A stretch of 64,000 nt of DNA from contig NC_006039.1 in NCBI RefSeq assembly GCF_000002515.2, positions 1,426,001 through 1,490,000 of the forward strand, written 5' to 3'. The number at the start of each line of letters is the position of its first letter. Position 1 is the first letter of the stretch. Below the pieces are notes generated by a model. The model did no database searches, was not told the DNA's origin, and saw nothing but the letters and a program-made list of their open reading frames with translations. Position numbers and translations under genes: made by a program. Source of the stretch: Kluyveromyces lactis. Taxonomy: Eukaryota > Ascomycota > Saccharomycetes > Saccharomycetales > Saccharomycetaceae. This document shows, piece by piece, positions 27,655 to 37,615 of this stretch.

Positions 27655-29199
27655 ATGGGCAGCGATACAAGCGAAAGTAATAACGACTGGAAGACCCAGT
27701 TGAATATTCCTAAAAAGGATACGAGGCCTCAGACTGATGATGTGTTGAACACGAAGGGTCGTTCGTTTGAAGATTTCTATTTGAAAAGAGAACTTTTGAT
27801 GGGTATATTTGAAGCAGGGTTTGAGAAGCCTTCCCCAATCCAAGAAGAAGCTATTCCCGTTGCCATTGCCGGGAAGGATATATTAGCGCGTGCCAAGAAC
27901 GGTACTGGTAAGACGGCAGCGTTCGTTATACCAACTTTGGAAAAAGTGAAGCCCAAGTTGAACAAAATTCAAGCATTGATTATGGTTCCTACAAGAGAGT
28001 TGGCTTTGCAAACATCACAAGTGGTGCGCACGCTAGGGAAACACTGTGGTATCTCTTGTATGGTTACCACTGGTGGTACGAATTTGAGAGATGACATCAT
28101 GAGATTAAATGAACCTGTACACATTTTGGTGGGTACGCCCGGTAGAGTGCTAGATTTGGCATCAAGAAGAGTGACAGATTTGAGCGAATGTCATTTGTTC
28201 ATTATGGATGAAGCGGATAAGATGTTAAGTCGTGACTTTAAAGTGTTGGCGGAACAAATACTTGGGTTCTTACCAGAACGTCGTCAACTGCTTTTGTTCA
28301 GTGCGACTTTCCCAGTCACCGTGAAAGAGTTCATGGTGAAGCATTTGAAAAACCCTCATGAGATTAATTTGATGGATGAATTGACACTAAAGGGTATATC
28401 ACAATTTTATGCATTCGTGGAAGAAAAACAAAAACTTCATTGCTTGAACACTTTGTTCAGTAAATTGCAAATCAACCAAGCAATTATCTTTTGTAATTCT
28501 ACTAACCGTGTCGAACTTTTGGCTAAAAAAATTACTGAATTAGGATTTTCTTGTTACTACTCACATGCTAGAATGAAACAATCCGAAAGAAACAAAGTCT
28601 TCCATGAATTCCGCCAAGGTAAAGTTCGTACGTTGGTTTGTTCCGATTTGTTAACTCGTGGTATCGATATTCAAGCCGTTAATGTGGTCATTAACTTCGA
28701 TTTCCCAAAGACTGCCGAAACTTATTTGCATCGTATTGGTAGATCTGGTAGGTTCGGTCACTTGGGTTTGGCTATCAACTTGATTAACTGGAACGATAGA
28801 TTCAACTTGTACAAGATCGAGCAAGAATTAAACACCGAAATTGCTCCTATCCCATCTCAAATTGATAAATCCTTGTACGTTGCGGAAGATAGTTCCGCAG
28901 TCCCAATCCCATTCCCTTTGGAATCCCTGCCAATCACTGCAAATGCTCCCCAACAACCTGCAAATGCTGAACCGTTGCCTCCTCAACAAACTCAAGTGCA
29001 ATTCCATGCTCCTCCTCAGCAGCAACAGCAACAACAACAGCAACAACAACAACAACAATATCAACAATTCCCAAACCAACAACAACAGCAATATGGTCAG
29101 CCTCTAATGCCGCAAAACTACCAACAACAGGCTTATCCACCTCAACCTTTCCCATCAAAAGGCTTCCCACAACAACAATACACTCAAGCTCCTCAATAA
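27655..29199 (+). CDS. DHH1: Dhh1, DEAD-box RNA helicase (mRNA decapping / P bodies)
   Basis: Dhh1 (DDX6/Me31B family) represses translation and stimulates decapping in cytoplasmic P bodies with Pat1, Edc3 and Dcp1/2. In the 514-residue protein the helicase core shows the Q motif (GFEKPSPIQ, about 55-63), motif I AKNGTGKT (80-87), [12 protein letters not shown], motif II DEAD (185-188), FSATFP, and HRIGRSGR near 363. The C-terminal tail (from about 425) is a low-complexity Pro/Gln region with a run of about 14 Gln (bases 29017-29060). Such tails drive condensation in the family. The gene is in tandem with PNP1 and divergent from STE7. Confidence 0.97.
   Translation: MGSDTSESNNDWKTQLNIPKKDTRPQTDDVLNTKGRSFEDFYLKRELLMGIFEAGFEKPSPIQEEAIPVAIAGKDILARAKNGTGKTAAFVIPTLEKVKPKLNKIQALIMVPTRELALQTSQVVRTLGKHCGISCMVTTGGTNLRDDIMRLNEPVHILVGTPGRVLDLASRRVTDLSECHLFIMDEADKMLSRDFKVLAEQILGFLPERRQLLLFSATFPVTVKEFMVKHLKNPHEINLMDELTLKGISQFYAFVEEKQKLHCLNTLFSKLQINQAIIFCNSTNRVELLAKKITELGFSCYYSHARMKQSERNKVFHEFRQGKVRTLVCSDLLTRGIDIQAVNVVINFDFPKTAETYLHRIGRSGRFGHLGLAINLINWNDRFNLYKIEQELNTEIAPIPSQIDKSLYVAEDSSAVPIPFPLESLPITANAPQQPANAEPLPPQQTQVQFHAPPQQQQQQQQQQQQQQYQQFPNQQQQQYGQPLMPQNYQQQAYPPQPFPSKGFPQQQYTQAPQ
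29017..29060 (+). repeat. CAA/CAG trinucleotide repeat encoding poly-Gln in DHH1
   Basis: A mixed CAG/CAA run gives about 14 consecutive Gln codons in the DHH1 tail, with a second shorter run around 29080. Mixed codons make it less slippage-prone than pure CAG, but length variation among strains is likely. Confidence 0.8.
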
Positions 29200-30402
29200 T
29201 GAATTAAGCATTGTTTTAATGCTTGCTTCTAACGGAGCAGTTTTTTTTTTTATCTTAATTTCCCACTTTTACTACTCAAAACCCAAGTCGATCCTATGAG
29301 TTGAAATTCAGGTCCAATTTCAGTTCTTGTCATTATTTTGTATTTGTTAAAAAATTAGGCTTTGTCCACATACCACGCATATTGTACCTCTAGACGCTAT
29401 TGAATATTTTCAAATACTCGACAATCCTTGCGCGTTTCAAAAATCTCACTAATGTTGATTGTACATTAACCAAAATTGACTATAACTAAATGTATCATAA
29501 TCAATGCACTTTTTCAGCACACTTTATTTGGTTGCTCTATAGGGTCTTATTCTTTTTGCCCTGAATTAATATGAATCGTGGGTTTCAATACTAACCATCT
29601 CTACGAATTCCACTAAAGGTTCCTGGACTTTGTTCCCCACCTTTGCTTGTATGCCCAGGTTTGGAATACGAATGCCTTCATTTTTTCTTTTTCAGGCGCT
29701 ATCGCCTGTAAATTTAATCAATCAGCTTCTTCCTCCATTCATTCCAATCGCCTGTCCTACTACGATAATTTCAAAAGAATCAGTATTACTAAACTGGCCG
29801 GTCTTAACCGTGATGGCTCAATCATACAATATAGCCAATCAATCTACTCAATCTACTTATCCTCTCTTTTTTTTTTCTCCGTCTTATATTACTATATCGA
29901 CCAGCACAACTTATTATGCTAGTATATGGTTGCCTGTTGAATCACTTAAGCTATGTCCCTGGATAGTACGGCTGTCAATACCATGGGGGTGAGAACTCCA
30001 AACATATGCTCAAGTGAAATCTGTGGGAATCACCATGTGCTGCAAATGACGTGCAGTAAGGTTCTAATTTATGTACCCACAATGTATATAAATGCATTTT
30101 AATTGTACACAGACTGATTCAGTTGAGTTGCAGTTCTGCGGAGTTGTGACAGACGCAATCAGATTGAAAACAACGCCAATTTATGGCAGTATCGGTCTTA
30201 TCGTCAAATAACACTTTTTCTCTTATCAGATTTCTGGAGCACCTTTCCCATTCATCATCTTCTTTCATTCTATCATCTCTCTGCATTTTAAACTTTAAAG
30301 CTTATCAAATGATTTTTAAGATAAAAAGGTAGACCAAAATAATAATACCAAACAAACCCAATCGGGACTAAATAAGATCCCAGTAAGACTCACCGAACCA
30401 AC
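29200..30402. other. Long DHH1-PNP1 intergenic region
   Basis: 1203 bp with no gene that I can support. Frames around 29630-29992 begin with TTG and are pyrimidine-rich without protein character. There is a T-run at 29241-29251 just after DHH1 (probable 3' end region) and a TATATAAA box near 30085, about 315 bp upstream of PNP1. The S. cerevisiae junction of the two sister segments falls here. Confidence 0.4.
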
Positions 30403-31323
30403 ATGTCCTCACTTGACATCAATGAGCAACGTGCTCTTATAAAGTCTGCTCACAGATACATCTCAGAGAAACTCGAGGATCACTTCTCATCCGAGTTTTT
30501 ACCAAAGGCTCTTGTGATTTGTGGATCTGGTTTAAGTGGAATCTCAACCAAGATCGCTGATGAACCAAAGCCATTGATTCTGTCTTATTCGACCATTCCT
30601 GGCTTCAAAGTCAGCACCGTACCTGGACATAGTGGTGAGTTGATCTTTGGCTACATGAACGGTGCGCCTGTCGTCTTAATGAATGGCCGTTTGCATTCTT
30701 ATGAGGGCCATTCCTTAGCAGAAACAGTGCATCCTATCCGTGCATTGCACTTGTTGGGGTCAATCAATGTCTTGATCGTAACAAATGCAGCCGGTGGTAT
30801 CAATGCCTCCTTTAAGGCTGGGGATTTAATGTGTGTCTACGACCATATCAATTTCCCAGGATTATGCGGGTTCCATCCTCTAAGGGGAGCTAATTTTGAC
30901 GAATTTGGGCCAAGATTCTTGGCTACCAGTGATGCTTATGACTTGGAACTACGTAAGCTATTGTTTTCAAAGAAAAAAGAGCTCAATATCGAAAGAAAGA
31001 TCCATGAGGGTACCTACTCATACGTTCATGGTCCTACCTTCGAAAGCAGAGCTGAATCACGTTTCTTGAGATTGGCTGGTACAGATGCTGTGGGAATGAG
31101 TACTGTTCCTGAGGTTGTTACTGCTAGACATTGTGGCTGGAGAGTACTTGCCTTATCCTTAATCACAAATGAATGTGTCGTTGATCCTCCAGCCAGTGCT
31201 CATGATGAAAATCCGGTACCAATTCAAGAAGGAAAGGCTACACATGAGGAAGTGCTCGAAAATAGTGCCAAAGCATCAAAAGATGTTCAGGAATTAATCT
31301 TTTCCGTAGTTGCGGAGATATAA
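30403..31323 (+). CDS. PNP1: Purine nucleoside phosphorylase
   Basis: Pnp1 cleaves inosine and guanosine (and, in yeast, nicotinamide riboside) with phosphate to give the free base and ribose-1-phosphate, in purine and NAD+ salvage in the cytosol. The 306-residue length is typical of trimeric PNPs. Signature segments are LVICGSGLSG (phosphate loop, about 36-45), VPGHSGELIFGYMNG, MNGRLHSYEGHS, VTNAAGGIN and the purine-site region VGMSTVPEVVTARHCGW with LITNECV. It is divergent in function but convergent in layout with SEC13, as for YLR209C-YLR208W. Confidence 0.96.
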   Translation: MSSLDINEQRALIKSAHRYISEKLEDHFSSEFLPKALVICGSGLSGISTKIADEPKPLILSYSTIPGFKVSTVPGHSGELIFGYMNGAPVVLMNGRLHSYEGHSLAETVHPIRALHLLGSINVLIVTNAAGGINASFKAGDLMCVYDHINFPGLCGFHPLRGANFDEFGPRFLATSDAYDLELRKLLFSKKKELNIERKIHEGTYSYVHGPTFESRAESRFLRLAGTDAVGMSTVPEVVTARHCGWRVLALSLITNECVVDPPASAHDENPVPIQEGKATHEEVLENSAKASKDVQELIFSVVAEI

Positions 31324-31589
31324 GTACCGAAGACCTCTTCTCTAATATAATGAAAATAATACTCGTTGTTATTACATTCGATCGACGTTAAATCAAAGAA
31401 ATGGTAAAATGTCATCAAATCTATGTACTATTTATACAGTCATTTAGGTGTTCTGTAATGAAGCGAGATAGAAAATATTAAAAGATCGCTATTTCTTATT
31501 ATTTTATCATCTGCTCAGATCAAACTAAGTGTTTCTTAACTCAGCGCCGGACAGATTGATGCGCTATCTTATTATGACGTTCCAGCGAT

Positions 31590-32498
31590 TTACTCAGTCA
31601 CTTGACCTGCAGGCTCCCATTTACCTTCCAAGTTTTCTTTCCATAAGGTGACAGTGTTGTCACCACAGGATAGAGCTAAAATATTACCGGACAATGACCA
31701 ACTGGCTCTCCATAATACGTCTGGGAATTTATCTTCTTTCAATAAGGTCTTTTTCCAGGTATCTTCCTTGCTATCTTGAGTCCAGATAATACACGTACGA
31801 TCTTGAGAGACAGATGCCAAATAAGAGCGTGATAACACAGTTGGAGACCATGCAACGTCTCTGACCCAGTCAGAATGCCCTTCAAGAGTATGCTCTAGCA
31901 GATAAGTGGCAGCATCTGAGTTGTATTTCCAAATTTTCACTAAGTTGTCTGCACCCCCAGTGACGAATCTCCGCACTTGTTGTGGGGAAGCACTTCCTGA
32001 AGTACCTTGATTGGACTGCTGCTGTAATGTAGCTGGTGCCCAGCATGCAGTGTTTGCGCCAATTGAGTGTGCATCGATGATAATTGGTGAAGTGGTTCCG
32101 TTTTCTTTAAACTCAACAACAGAAACCTTACCATCACTAGAAGCTGCTAGCAAAAGTGGCCCGTACTCATGCGGAGCCCATTGAATGCTATTAACAGACG
32201 CAGAGTGTACTTCATGAGCAGCAATCTGTGACCATCTGCCGTTCACTTCTTTCCAAATCAAAACTTTACCATCGTAGGAACATGATGCTAGAATCACTCC
32301 GAACTTAGGATGTGCCCAATCAACTTGCCAAACTGGACCCTCATGACCTTGTAAAGTATCTACCAGCTTATGTGTCTCTCCTTCAACCTCGAAAATCTTG
32401 ACCGTATGATCAGAAGAACACGTCGCAAGTCTTTTACCATAGTAATCTAGAACTGCATCGTGAATGAGCTCTGAATGAGCGTTGTTGATAGTGACCAT
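31590..32498 (-). CDS. SEC13: Sec13, COPII coat / nuclear pore / SEA complex WD40 protein
   Basis: Sec13 is a six-bladed open beta-propeller shared by the COPII outer coat (with Sec31), the Nup84 complex and the SEA complex that controls TORC1. The 302-residue product starts [21 protein letters not shown] further 32 codons are open upstream but are not family-like. Repeats include [36 protein letters not shown] and [17 protein letters not shown] Ser/Gln-rich insert (STGSASPQQ-like, around residue 160) sits in one blade loop. It is tandem with and downstream of HRD3. Confidence 0.96.
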   Translation of the reverse strand: MVTINNAHSELIHDAVLDYYGKRLATCSSDHTVKIFEVEGETHKLVDTLQGHEGPVWQVDWAHPKFGVILASCSYDGKVLIWKEVNGRWSQIAAHEVHSASVNSIQWAPHEYGPLLLAASSDGKVSVVEFKENGTTSPIIIDAHSIGANTACWAPATLQQQSNQGTSGSASPQQVRRFVTGGADNLVKIWKYNSDAATYLLEHTLEGHSDWVRDVAWSPTVLSRSYLASVSQDRTCIIWTQDSKEDTWKKTLLKEDKFPDVLWRASWSLSGNILALSCGDNTVTLWKENLEGKWEPAGQVTE

Positions 32499-32915
32499 GG
32501 CAGATTTTTTATACCTGTAATCCTTATAACACTTTACAAGCTTAAACAAGATGCACCCGTCTGAAAATCTGATGTAACAACTGTCAACCAACACAATGGA
32601 CAGTTACTGATGCTTCAATTGTCTAAGTCAAAGGTTCACTTTCGTTGTTTCTACATGTTTAGCTATTTCGAGATCTCGTAAAACTGACAGAAAGTGAAAA
32701 ATATAAAACCGGGTAACATCAATGAGAGCTTCATTATTTAATGAACAGTGTTATGCATCACTTTCGTTTCTTAATAGCTGCTAAATACACAGAGATGATG
32801 TCTATACATGAGTTGTTTTAACAGCCTGAGTGCTTTGCAACGATCACTATCTGTTGCCAGAAGTGTTTGTATGATTGTTTAAGGGATTTTCTAGTAACTG
32901 ATAGTTTAGTTCAAA
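32499..32915. promoter_or_regulatory. SEC13 promoter / HRD3 3' flank
   Basis: 417 bp with a Reb1-type CGGGTAA at 32710-32716, about 212 bp upstream of the SEC13 ATG. Nothing else recognised. Confidence 0.5.
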
Positions 32916-35339
32916 TCATATTGCAAAGAACATGATATTTACCTCTCCTTCAGCAGGTGGCTGGGCGTCGTCTCCGACACCTTCGTTGTTATTTCCCCCA
33001 ATTTGGAAACCATTGAATCTAATATTCACGTTGCCTCTTAGAAATGAGACTACAAAAGAAATGAGAATTACAGCAAGTGTTATTGTGATCATGAGCACCT
33101 CTTCATTCATTTCAATAGGAATTGATTTGATGTACCTCATGGCACTTCTGTACCACGATTTAGCCTCGAAGAACCTGGTCTCTTGAGTAGGTTTCTTAAC
33201 TTTTTTTCCATCAGGAGTGACTCTTCCAGGAGAAGTCCATTTGTCCCATTTTTTTGGGAGCCAATTATTAAACGTAGATACATCAAAATGCACAATGTTC
33301 TCGGATATCCATGAGAGTGCCCAGTGTAGTTGTAACTTGAGTATCGGAAGATAATTTTCTATCGATTCCTCCCTGCCAGAAGCTTGTTCGTAAAACCTTT
33401 TGGCTAAATGGAAATCTTTTTCTACACCAAGACCGTATTCGTACATGTACCCTAGGTTCCATAAGCATTGAACATTATTACAGGTTTCGTATTCTTTTAC
33501 CGCCTTTTCGTACTCGCCCATATTATAGAATATGTCGCCAGCCACCACCTTCGCATCAGAATATTGCCCCCGAATTCCTCGCTGTCCAAGTGAAGATAAC
33601 AGGTAATAATGCAATGCCATATCCCTCCTAGCTTCTGGGATGATGGGTGGTTTTTCGAAAAGTCTCGGTGGCTGATAGAGAAGCCATGCTGCAGATACCT
33701 GTGCTTCATGATAGCCTTGCTCGGCAGCCATAGCGTAATACCATAGGGCAACCTCGCTTTCCTGACGTAGTAAAGCCAAAAAAGCATCTTTCAAGTAATA
33801 CGCCAAGTGTTGTTCATTCTCATTAACAAAGTATCGGTAGAAGTTAGTGTTATCATTGCTATTGAATCTAGTGGAATTCTGTTCTGTCAATCTTGCCAAC
33901 TCATATGCTGCAGGAAAGTACTCAAAACAAATGTGCTGTAGGTAAAGTATCTGGCATGACACTTGGGTTATTGTGTGCTTTTCGTTAGCTGCCAGTTTGG
34001 ACATTTGAAACCTTGCTAACATCCCTTCTGATGAGGGAGTGTTATTATAGAAATTCCAAGCCTTTTCCTTGTCATTCTTGTAATATTGTGCAATTAATCC
34101 TAAGTCCGTATTAGCAATAGTGGAACCCAAATTTTTACTTATTCTTAGAGATTCAGTAAGGTATTTCTCAGCTAACTCTATGTCTAATTCCACTCCTTCT
34201 CCTCTCATGTACTGATGGCCCAATAATTCGACGCATTTAGCAAAATAAGCTCTGGACAAGACCTCCATCGTAGATACTTGATCTTTATGTTTCGAATAAG
34301 CCATCTGTAGGATAGATGCTGCTGTTTCTGGGTCTCTTACGAGGGTATAAGTACCATGATAGCTATTTAGGGCAGCATAGAAAATATCACTAATTCTATC
34401 AGCTTCAAAATCATCCGCAGCATCAAGATTGTTCAATGTGAGCTCATTACCAAGTTGAAGAAGAACGTTTTGATCGCTAGGAAGGAAAGATTCCACTGAT
34501 TTTGGTTTCCGCTGCCTTAAACGCTTTGCTGAACTGTAGCTAAATAAAGAATTCCGTTTTCCTATTAACCCCTCTCCTAAATCAGGAATACGCAAGTTGT
34601 ACGATTCGATATAGGGTGGCCTAATGTTCCACTCTTCAAATGTGTATTTTGATCTCAAAAAGTCTGCAATTTCAGCATATATAAGCCTAGACTTCACCAT
34701 ATCTTGCTCCAAATCTAATCCATGGAAAAGACGGTTCGCCAATGCCTGTTTGGCTCGCATATTTCCCAAGTTTGCCGACTCATGCAATAATATTAACGCC
34801 TTAGGAACATCTCTCTCTATGGTGCCGAAAAGACCAGTTGAATACATTACACTCAATTCGAATAAGGCTGTTGAGTTGGTTCGCTTCGTTAGCTCATTGA
34901 ACTTTTCCAGATGATAATATGCCAATGTCTTATTATGAGGGAAACCATATTTACCATACAATGCCATCTCTTTCAATTCCCAATGCGCATCAGATTGATG
35001 TGACCCTTGAATAGTTTCTTCCTGCAATAATTTATAGTATTCTTTTTGTACATCTGTTGCACTATTATCCCAAAACCATTTATATGCTCTTTCGCGCTCT
35101 GATTCGAAATAGTCCATTGGTATCACAATGCTTATTCCATCTTCTACTGTATCACCAAATGGATCGAATTCGAAAACGTTACGTCTCCTTAGATCCTCTG
35201 GGATCGGTAGTTGTTCCCGTAGCTGTTTTGCTGTATCCCAGGCATCCTCTTCATTACAGTTGGCAACGTTAATAAGGGCGTAGAATGCAAAATAGACGAA
35301 TGTGCTTAAGAACGAGATAGTTCCGCCCTTGAACCTCAT
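32916..35339 (-). CDS. HRD3: Hrd3, ERAD ubiquitin-ligase partner (SEL1L family)
   Basis: Hrd3 binds Hrd1 in the ER membrane, stabilises it and recruits misfolded lumenal substrates with Yos9. The 807-residue protein has an N-terminal signal peptide (hydrophobic about 7-28, ending INVANC). A lumenal domain of Sel1-like repeats follows (for example ALFELSVMYSTGLFG, QCLWNLGYMYEYGLGVEKD, AKRFYEQASG). One C-terminal membrane segment (about 752-770, MITITLAVILISFVVSFLRG) and a short cytosolic tail complete it. Several N-x-S/T sites are present in the lumenal part. Order and strand with SEC13 match YLR207W-YLR208W. Confidence 0.95.
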   Translation of the reverse strand: MRFKGGTISFLSTFVYFAFYALINVANCNEEDAWDTAKQLREQLPIPEDLRRRNVFEFDPFGDTVEDGISIVIPMDYFESERERAYKWFWDNSATDVQKEYYKLLQEETIQGSHQSDAHWELKEMALYGKYGFPHNKTLAYYHLEKFNELTKRTNSTALFELSVMYSTGLFGTIERDVPKALILLHESANLGNMRAKQALANRLFHGLDLEQDMVKSRLIYAEIADFLRSKYTFEEWNIRPPYIESYNLRIPDLGEGLIGKRNSLFSYSSAKRLRQRKPKSVESFLPSDQNVLLQLGNELTLNNLDAADDFEADRISDIFYAALNSYHGTYTLVRDPETAASILQMAYSKHKDQVSTMEVLSRAYFAKCVELLGHQYMRGEGVELDIELAEKYLTESLRISKNLGSTIANTDLGLIAQYYKNDKEKAWNFYNNTPSSEGMLARFQMSKLAANEKHTITQVSCQILYLQHICFEYFPAAYELARLTEQNSTRFNSNDNTNFYRYFVNENEQHLAYYLKDAFLALLRQESEVALWYYAMAAEQGYHEAQVSAAWLLYQPPRLFEKPPIIPEARRDMALHYYLLSSLGQRGIRGQYSDAKVVAGDIFYNMGEYEKAVKEYETCNNVQCLWNLGYMYEYGLGVEKDFHLAKRFYEQASGREESIENYLPILKLQLHWALSWISENIVHFDVSTFNNWLPKKWDKWTSPGRVTPDGKKVKKPTQETRFFEAKSWYRSAMRYIKSIPIEMNEEVLMITITLAVILISFVVSFLRGNVNIRFNGFQIGGNNNEGVGDDAQPPAEGEVNIMFFAI

Positions 35340-35623
35340 TATAATTAGCCAAATGATCTATATACAGATCTGGTGTTGCTTTGATGGTCTTAACGGCAAC
35401 GTATCAGCGTGTATCACTTATTGTGTTTATACTTATTTACTTATTTACGTGCTGTTCTTTGCTTAACATGGTTGGCCTGAATAAAAAGATCATATTCCAA
35501 TGTTCACGTTCATTACTATATAAATACAGATGAGGTAAATGGTAATAAACAAGAACCTGTTAGTTGGTGTTCTAGGAACTGTTGGGGGGTCTGTTCAAAA
35601 GCATACATCGGAATGCCGAAGTA

Positions 35624-36820
35624 ATGGCCCAATTTCGTTACCGATCTGGTTGTGGGCTTGAATCTAACTTCTTAGACCTCAATTTATGTACCAAATGTCA
35701 TCTAATCAGTTGTCAACAGTGCCAAGATTTTGAAGTGGTAGGAAAGTACTGTTCACAGTGTGGGAAAGATGCGTCCAAGAATGATGCCGTTTATTGCCAT
35801 AAGAACTGTTTCCAGTGCCCTTGCTGTGCAATGTCGTTGCAGATTATCAGCAACAAGGACGAGAACAACACTGACCACAGAAGTTATTCTTTTAAGTGCC
35901 AAGGGTGCAATTGGTCATATTGCACGCCAGTGGTACCAAAGATCAAATCTTTGACTAAATATATCATCGAGCTTGAATACTCCACTGATACCCATCGCAG
36001 ATTTGAATCATTGCGGCAGTTTTACCATACAAGGAACACATTAAATAGTTTAAGTTTGAAACCAGAGTCATTAAAATTTGATGCTTTAGACCCCAGCAAC
36101 CTTAACTCATGGTGGAAACGTCTAGCAAATGGGGAACCTTTGTGGAAATTGATCAACGAAGAGAATGCTATACCTTTCGATGAGTTAAAACAGGAAAACA
36201 AACATTGGCTACCTAGTTTGTGCAAATTACGCCCAAAGTATAACTACTTTTGCCCATACTGCAAACGATGCATGACTAGAATGGATCCAACACCAGACAC
36301 GGTAAAATGGGTTAAAACTCCTCCTATATATTCAGGCATTCCCCGTATCTCGGTGATATCAAGTTATCAATGTACGCAACTATACAAAGAATTCGATCAT
36401 GATAATAACTTAATGTTGCTAATTGAAAATACTCGACAGGACAGTAACGCCACATTAAAGATCAACGCTGAAGAATCATTGCTAGTGCCAAATCATGAAT
36501 TGAGCATTTTTGCAGCGATAAAAACTAATCAGAAACGGAAGGATAACTTAGAACAGCTTCAAGATGTTCTTCATTCACTGCCGACTCACATGTTAAACAC
36601 TTCTCCAGACTCTGATAAATTGCTAAGAGTAGAGAACACAAGAAGACTAGGATTATTGAACAAAAGGCTCTCGTCAGATAATCTAAGGATCATTGACGAG
36701 GGTACTGGATGGATCGTCATTCCTCTCATGATAATCAATCGAAAACCTCGGTACGAAATTGATATATTCGTGCATTTTGAAGATTGGGATTTAAGTATGA
36801 GCGCGTTTATAGATCTGTAA
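35624..36820 (+). CDS. Dynactin subunit p62 (DCTN4-like)
   Basis: A 398-residue zinc-rich protein that fits the dynactin p62 family, which in animals sits at the pointed end of the dynactin Arp1 filament. A Cys cluster at residues about 20-75 has repeated C-x2-C pairs (LCTKCHLISCQQC, GKYCSQCG, KNCFQCPCC), then KCQGCNW. A second cluster, LCKLRPKYNYFCPYCKRCM, lies in the middle. The C-terminal half has beta-sandwich-like character. The order YCxxC, CFxCPxC, CxxCxW, LRPxYxxxCxxC parallels human DCTN4 as I remember it. The start is the first ATG; the frame upstream uses only a TTG. It is divergent from HRD3. To my knowledge S. cerevisiae has no p62 gene, so this is a lineage-variable gene. Confidence 0.78.
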   Translation: MAQFRYRSGCGLESNFLDLNLCTKCHLISCQQCQDFEVVGKYCSQCGKDASKNDAVYCHKNCFQCPCCAMSLQIISNKDENNTDHRSYSFKCQGCNWSYCTPVVPKIKSLTKYIIELEYSTDTHRRFESLRQFYHTRNTLNSLSLKPESLKFDALDPSNLNSWWKRLANGEPLWKLINEENAIPFDELKQENKHWLPSLCKLRPKYNYFCPYCKRCMTRMDPTPDTVKWVKTPPIYSGIPRISVISSYQCTQLYKEFDHDNNLMLLIENTRQDSNATLKINAEESLLVPNHELSIFAAIKTNQKRKDNLEQLQDVLHSLPTHMLNTSPDSDKLLRVENTRRLGLLNKRLSSDNLRIIDEGTGWIVIPLMIINRKPRYEIDIFVHFEDWDLSMSAFIDL

Positions 36821-37055
36821 TATATAATTTAAGAGTCAGGCATTGCATCAACTCGCTGAGATCCTCTTAAGACATTAAGTTAAGGTTCTCTGTACTTAAT
36901 TTAACATGGAAAGAAATTAATTGGAATACGAATTTCGGCTGTTGACAACTAACAAAAAAGACAATGAAAAAAGGTAAACACTTAAGGTTGTAGGTCACCG
37001 TTGAAACAGTACCTAACATAGTCAGTGCTGCTTTCCTGGGACTTTATTCAGAGCC

Positions 37056-37295
37056 ATGTCAAACAACAGTTTCAGCACCACTATTGCACGTATTCTGCAA
37101 ACAGAAGGGTTTCAAGACAGCAACACCAGAATAACGGAGGAATGTATGCAATTGCTCGAACCTTATATAGAGCTATTTGTTAGAGAAGGAGTGCTTCGAT
37201 CCCTTGAGAATAAAGCGGATATGTTGGCAGACAAGACCGTTGATTTCGTGGACCTTGAAGCAGTAGCTGGTCTGCTGTTAATGGATTTTCAGTAA
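37056..37295 (+). CDS. MHF2: Mhf2, CENP-X histone-fold protein
   Basis: Mhf2 (CENP-S partner CENP-X) pairs with Mhf1 in a histone-fold tetramer that works with the Mph1/FANCM helicase at stalled forks and at the kinetochore. The small 79-residue protein is the expected size. It shows the single compact histone fold: helix 1 [12 protein letters not shown], helix 2 [28 protein letters not shown], then [17 protein letters not shown]. In S. cerevisiae MHF2 (YDL160C-A) lies between DHH1 and ENT1; here it is next to the epsin gene with the same relative strand, which supports the call. Confidence 0.9.
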   Translation: MSNNSFSTTIARILQTEGFQDSNTRITEECMQLLEPYIELFVREGVLRSLENKADMLADKTVDFVDLEAVAGLLLMDFQ

Positions 37296-37615
37296 TGTTG
37301 GTCTTTCCATTTATATTAGTTATTCTCTCTATACCATGCAATGCTCTTAATATAAAACTTTTAGATATCTATATCTATATATACATATATAAGAATATAA
37401 ACGTATACTGAAACGGAACTCAATGCGATAAAAGTTTTATTACTCTGTCTTTATGTTTTTTTTCCTTAATGCTATAAGCTAGAGTTAACGCGAGAGAAGT
37501 GCATTTATATGTATTTTTCTACTGCGAAAAGAATTAGAAGAATTATATCACTAGTGAAAACCGCTCTTGGCATTCAGTTCTGTTCCATTTGTTAACCTCA
37601 CCGTTTTTATCCCGC
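37296..37615. other. Convergent MHF2/epsin intergenic region
   Basis: 320 bp, AT-rich, with a TATATA-rich stretch at 37365-37395 and a T-run at 37457-37464. Probably two 3' untranslated regions. No gene seen. Confidence 0.4.

Noticed and set aside
29630-29992. 120-codon frame between DHH1 and PNP1
   Set aside because: Opens with TTG, sits in pyrimidine-rich DNA, and shows no protein family character.
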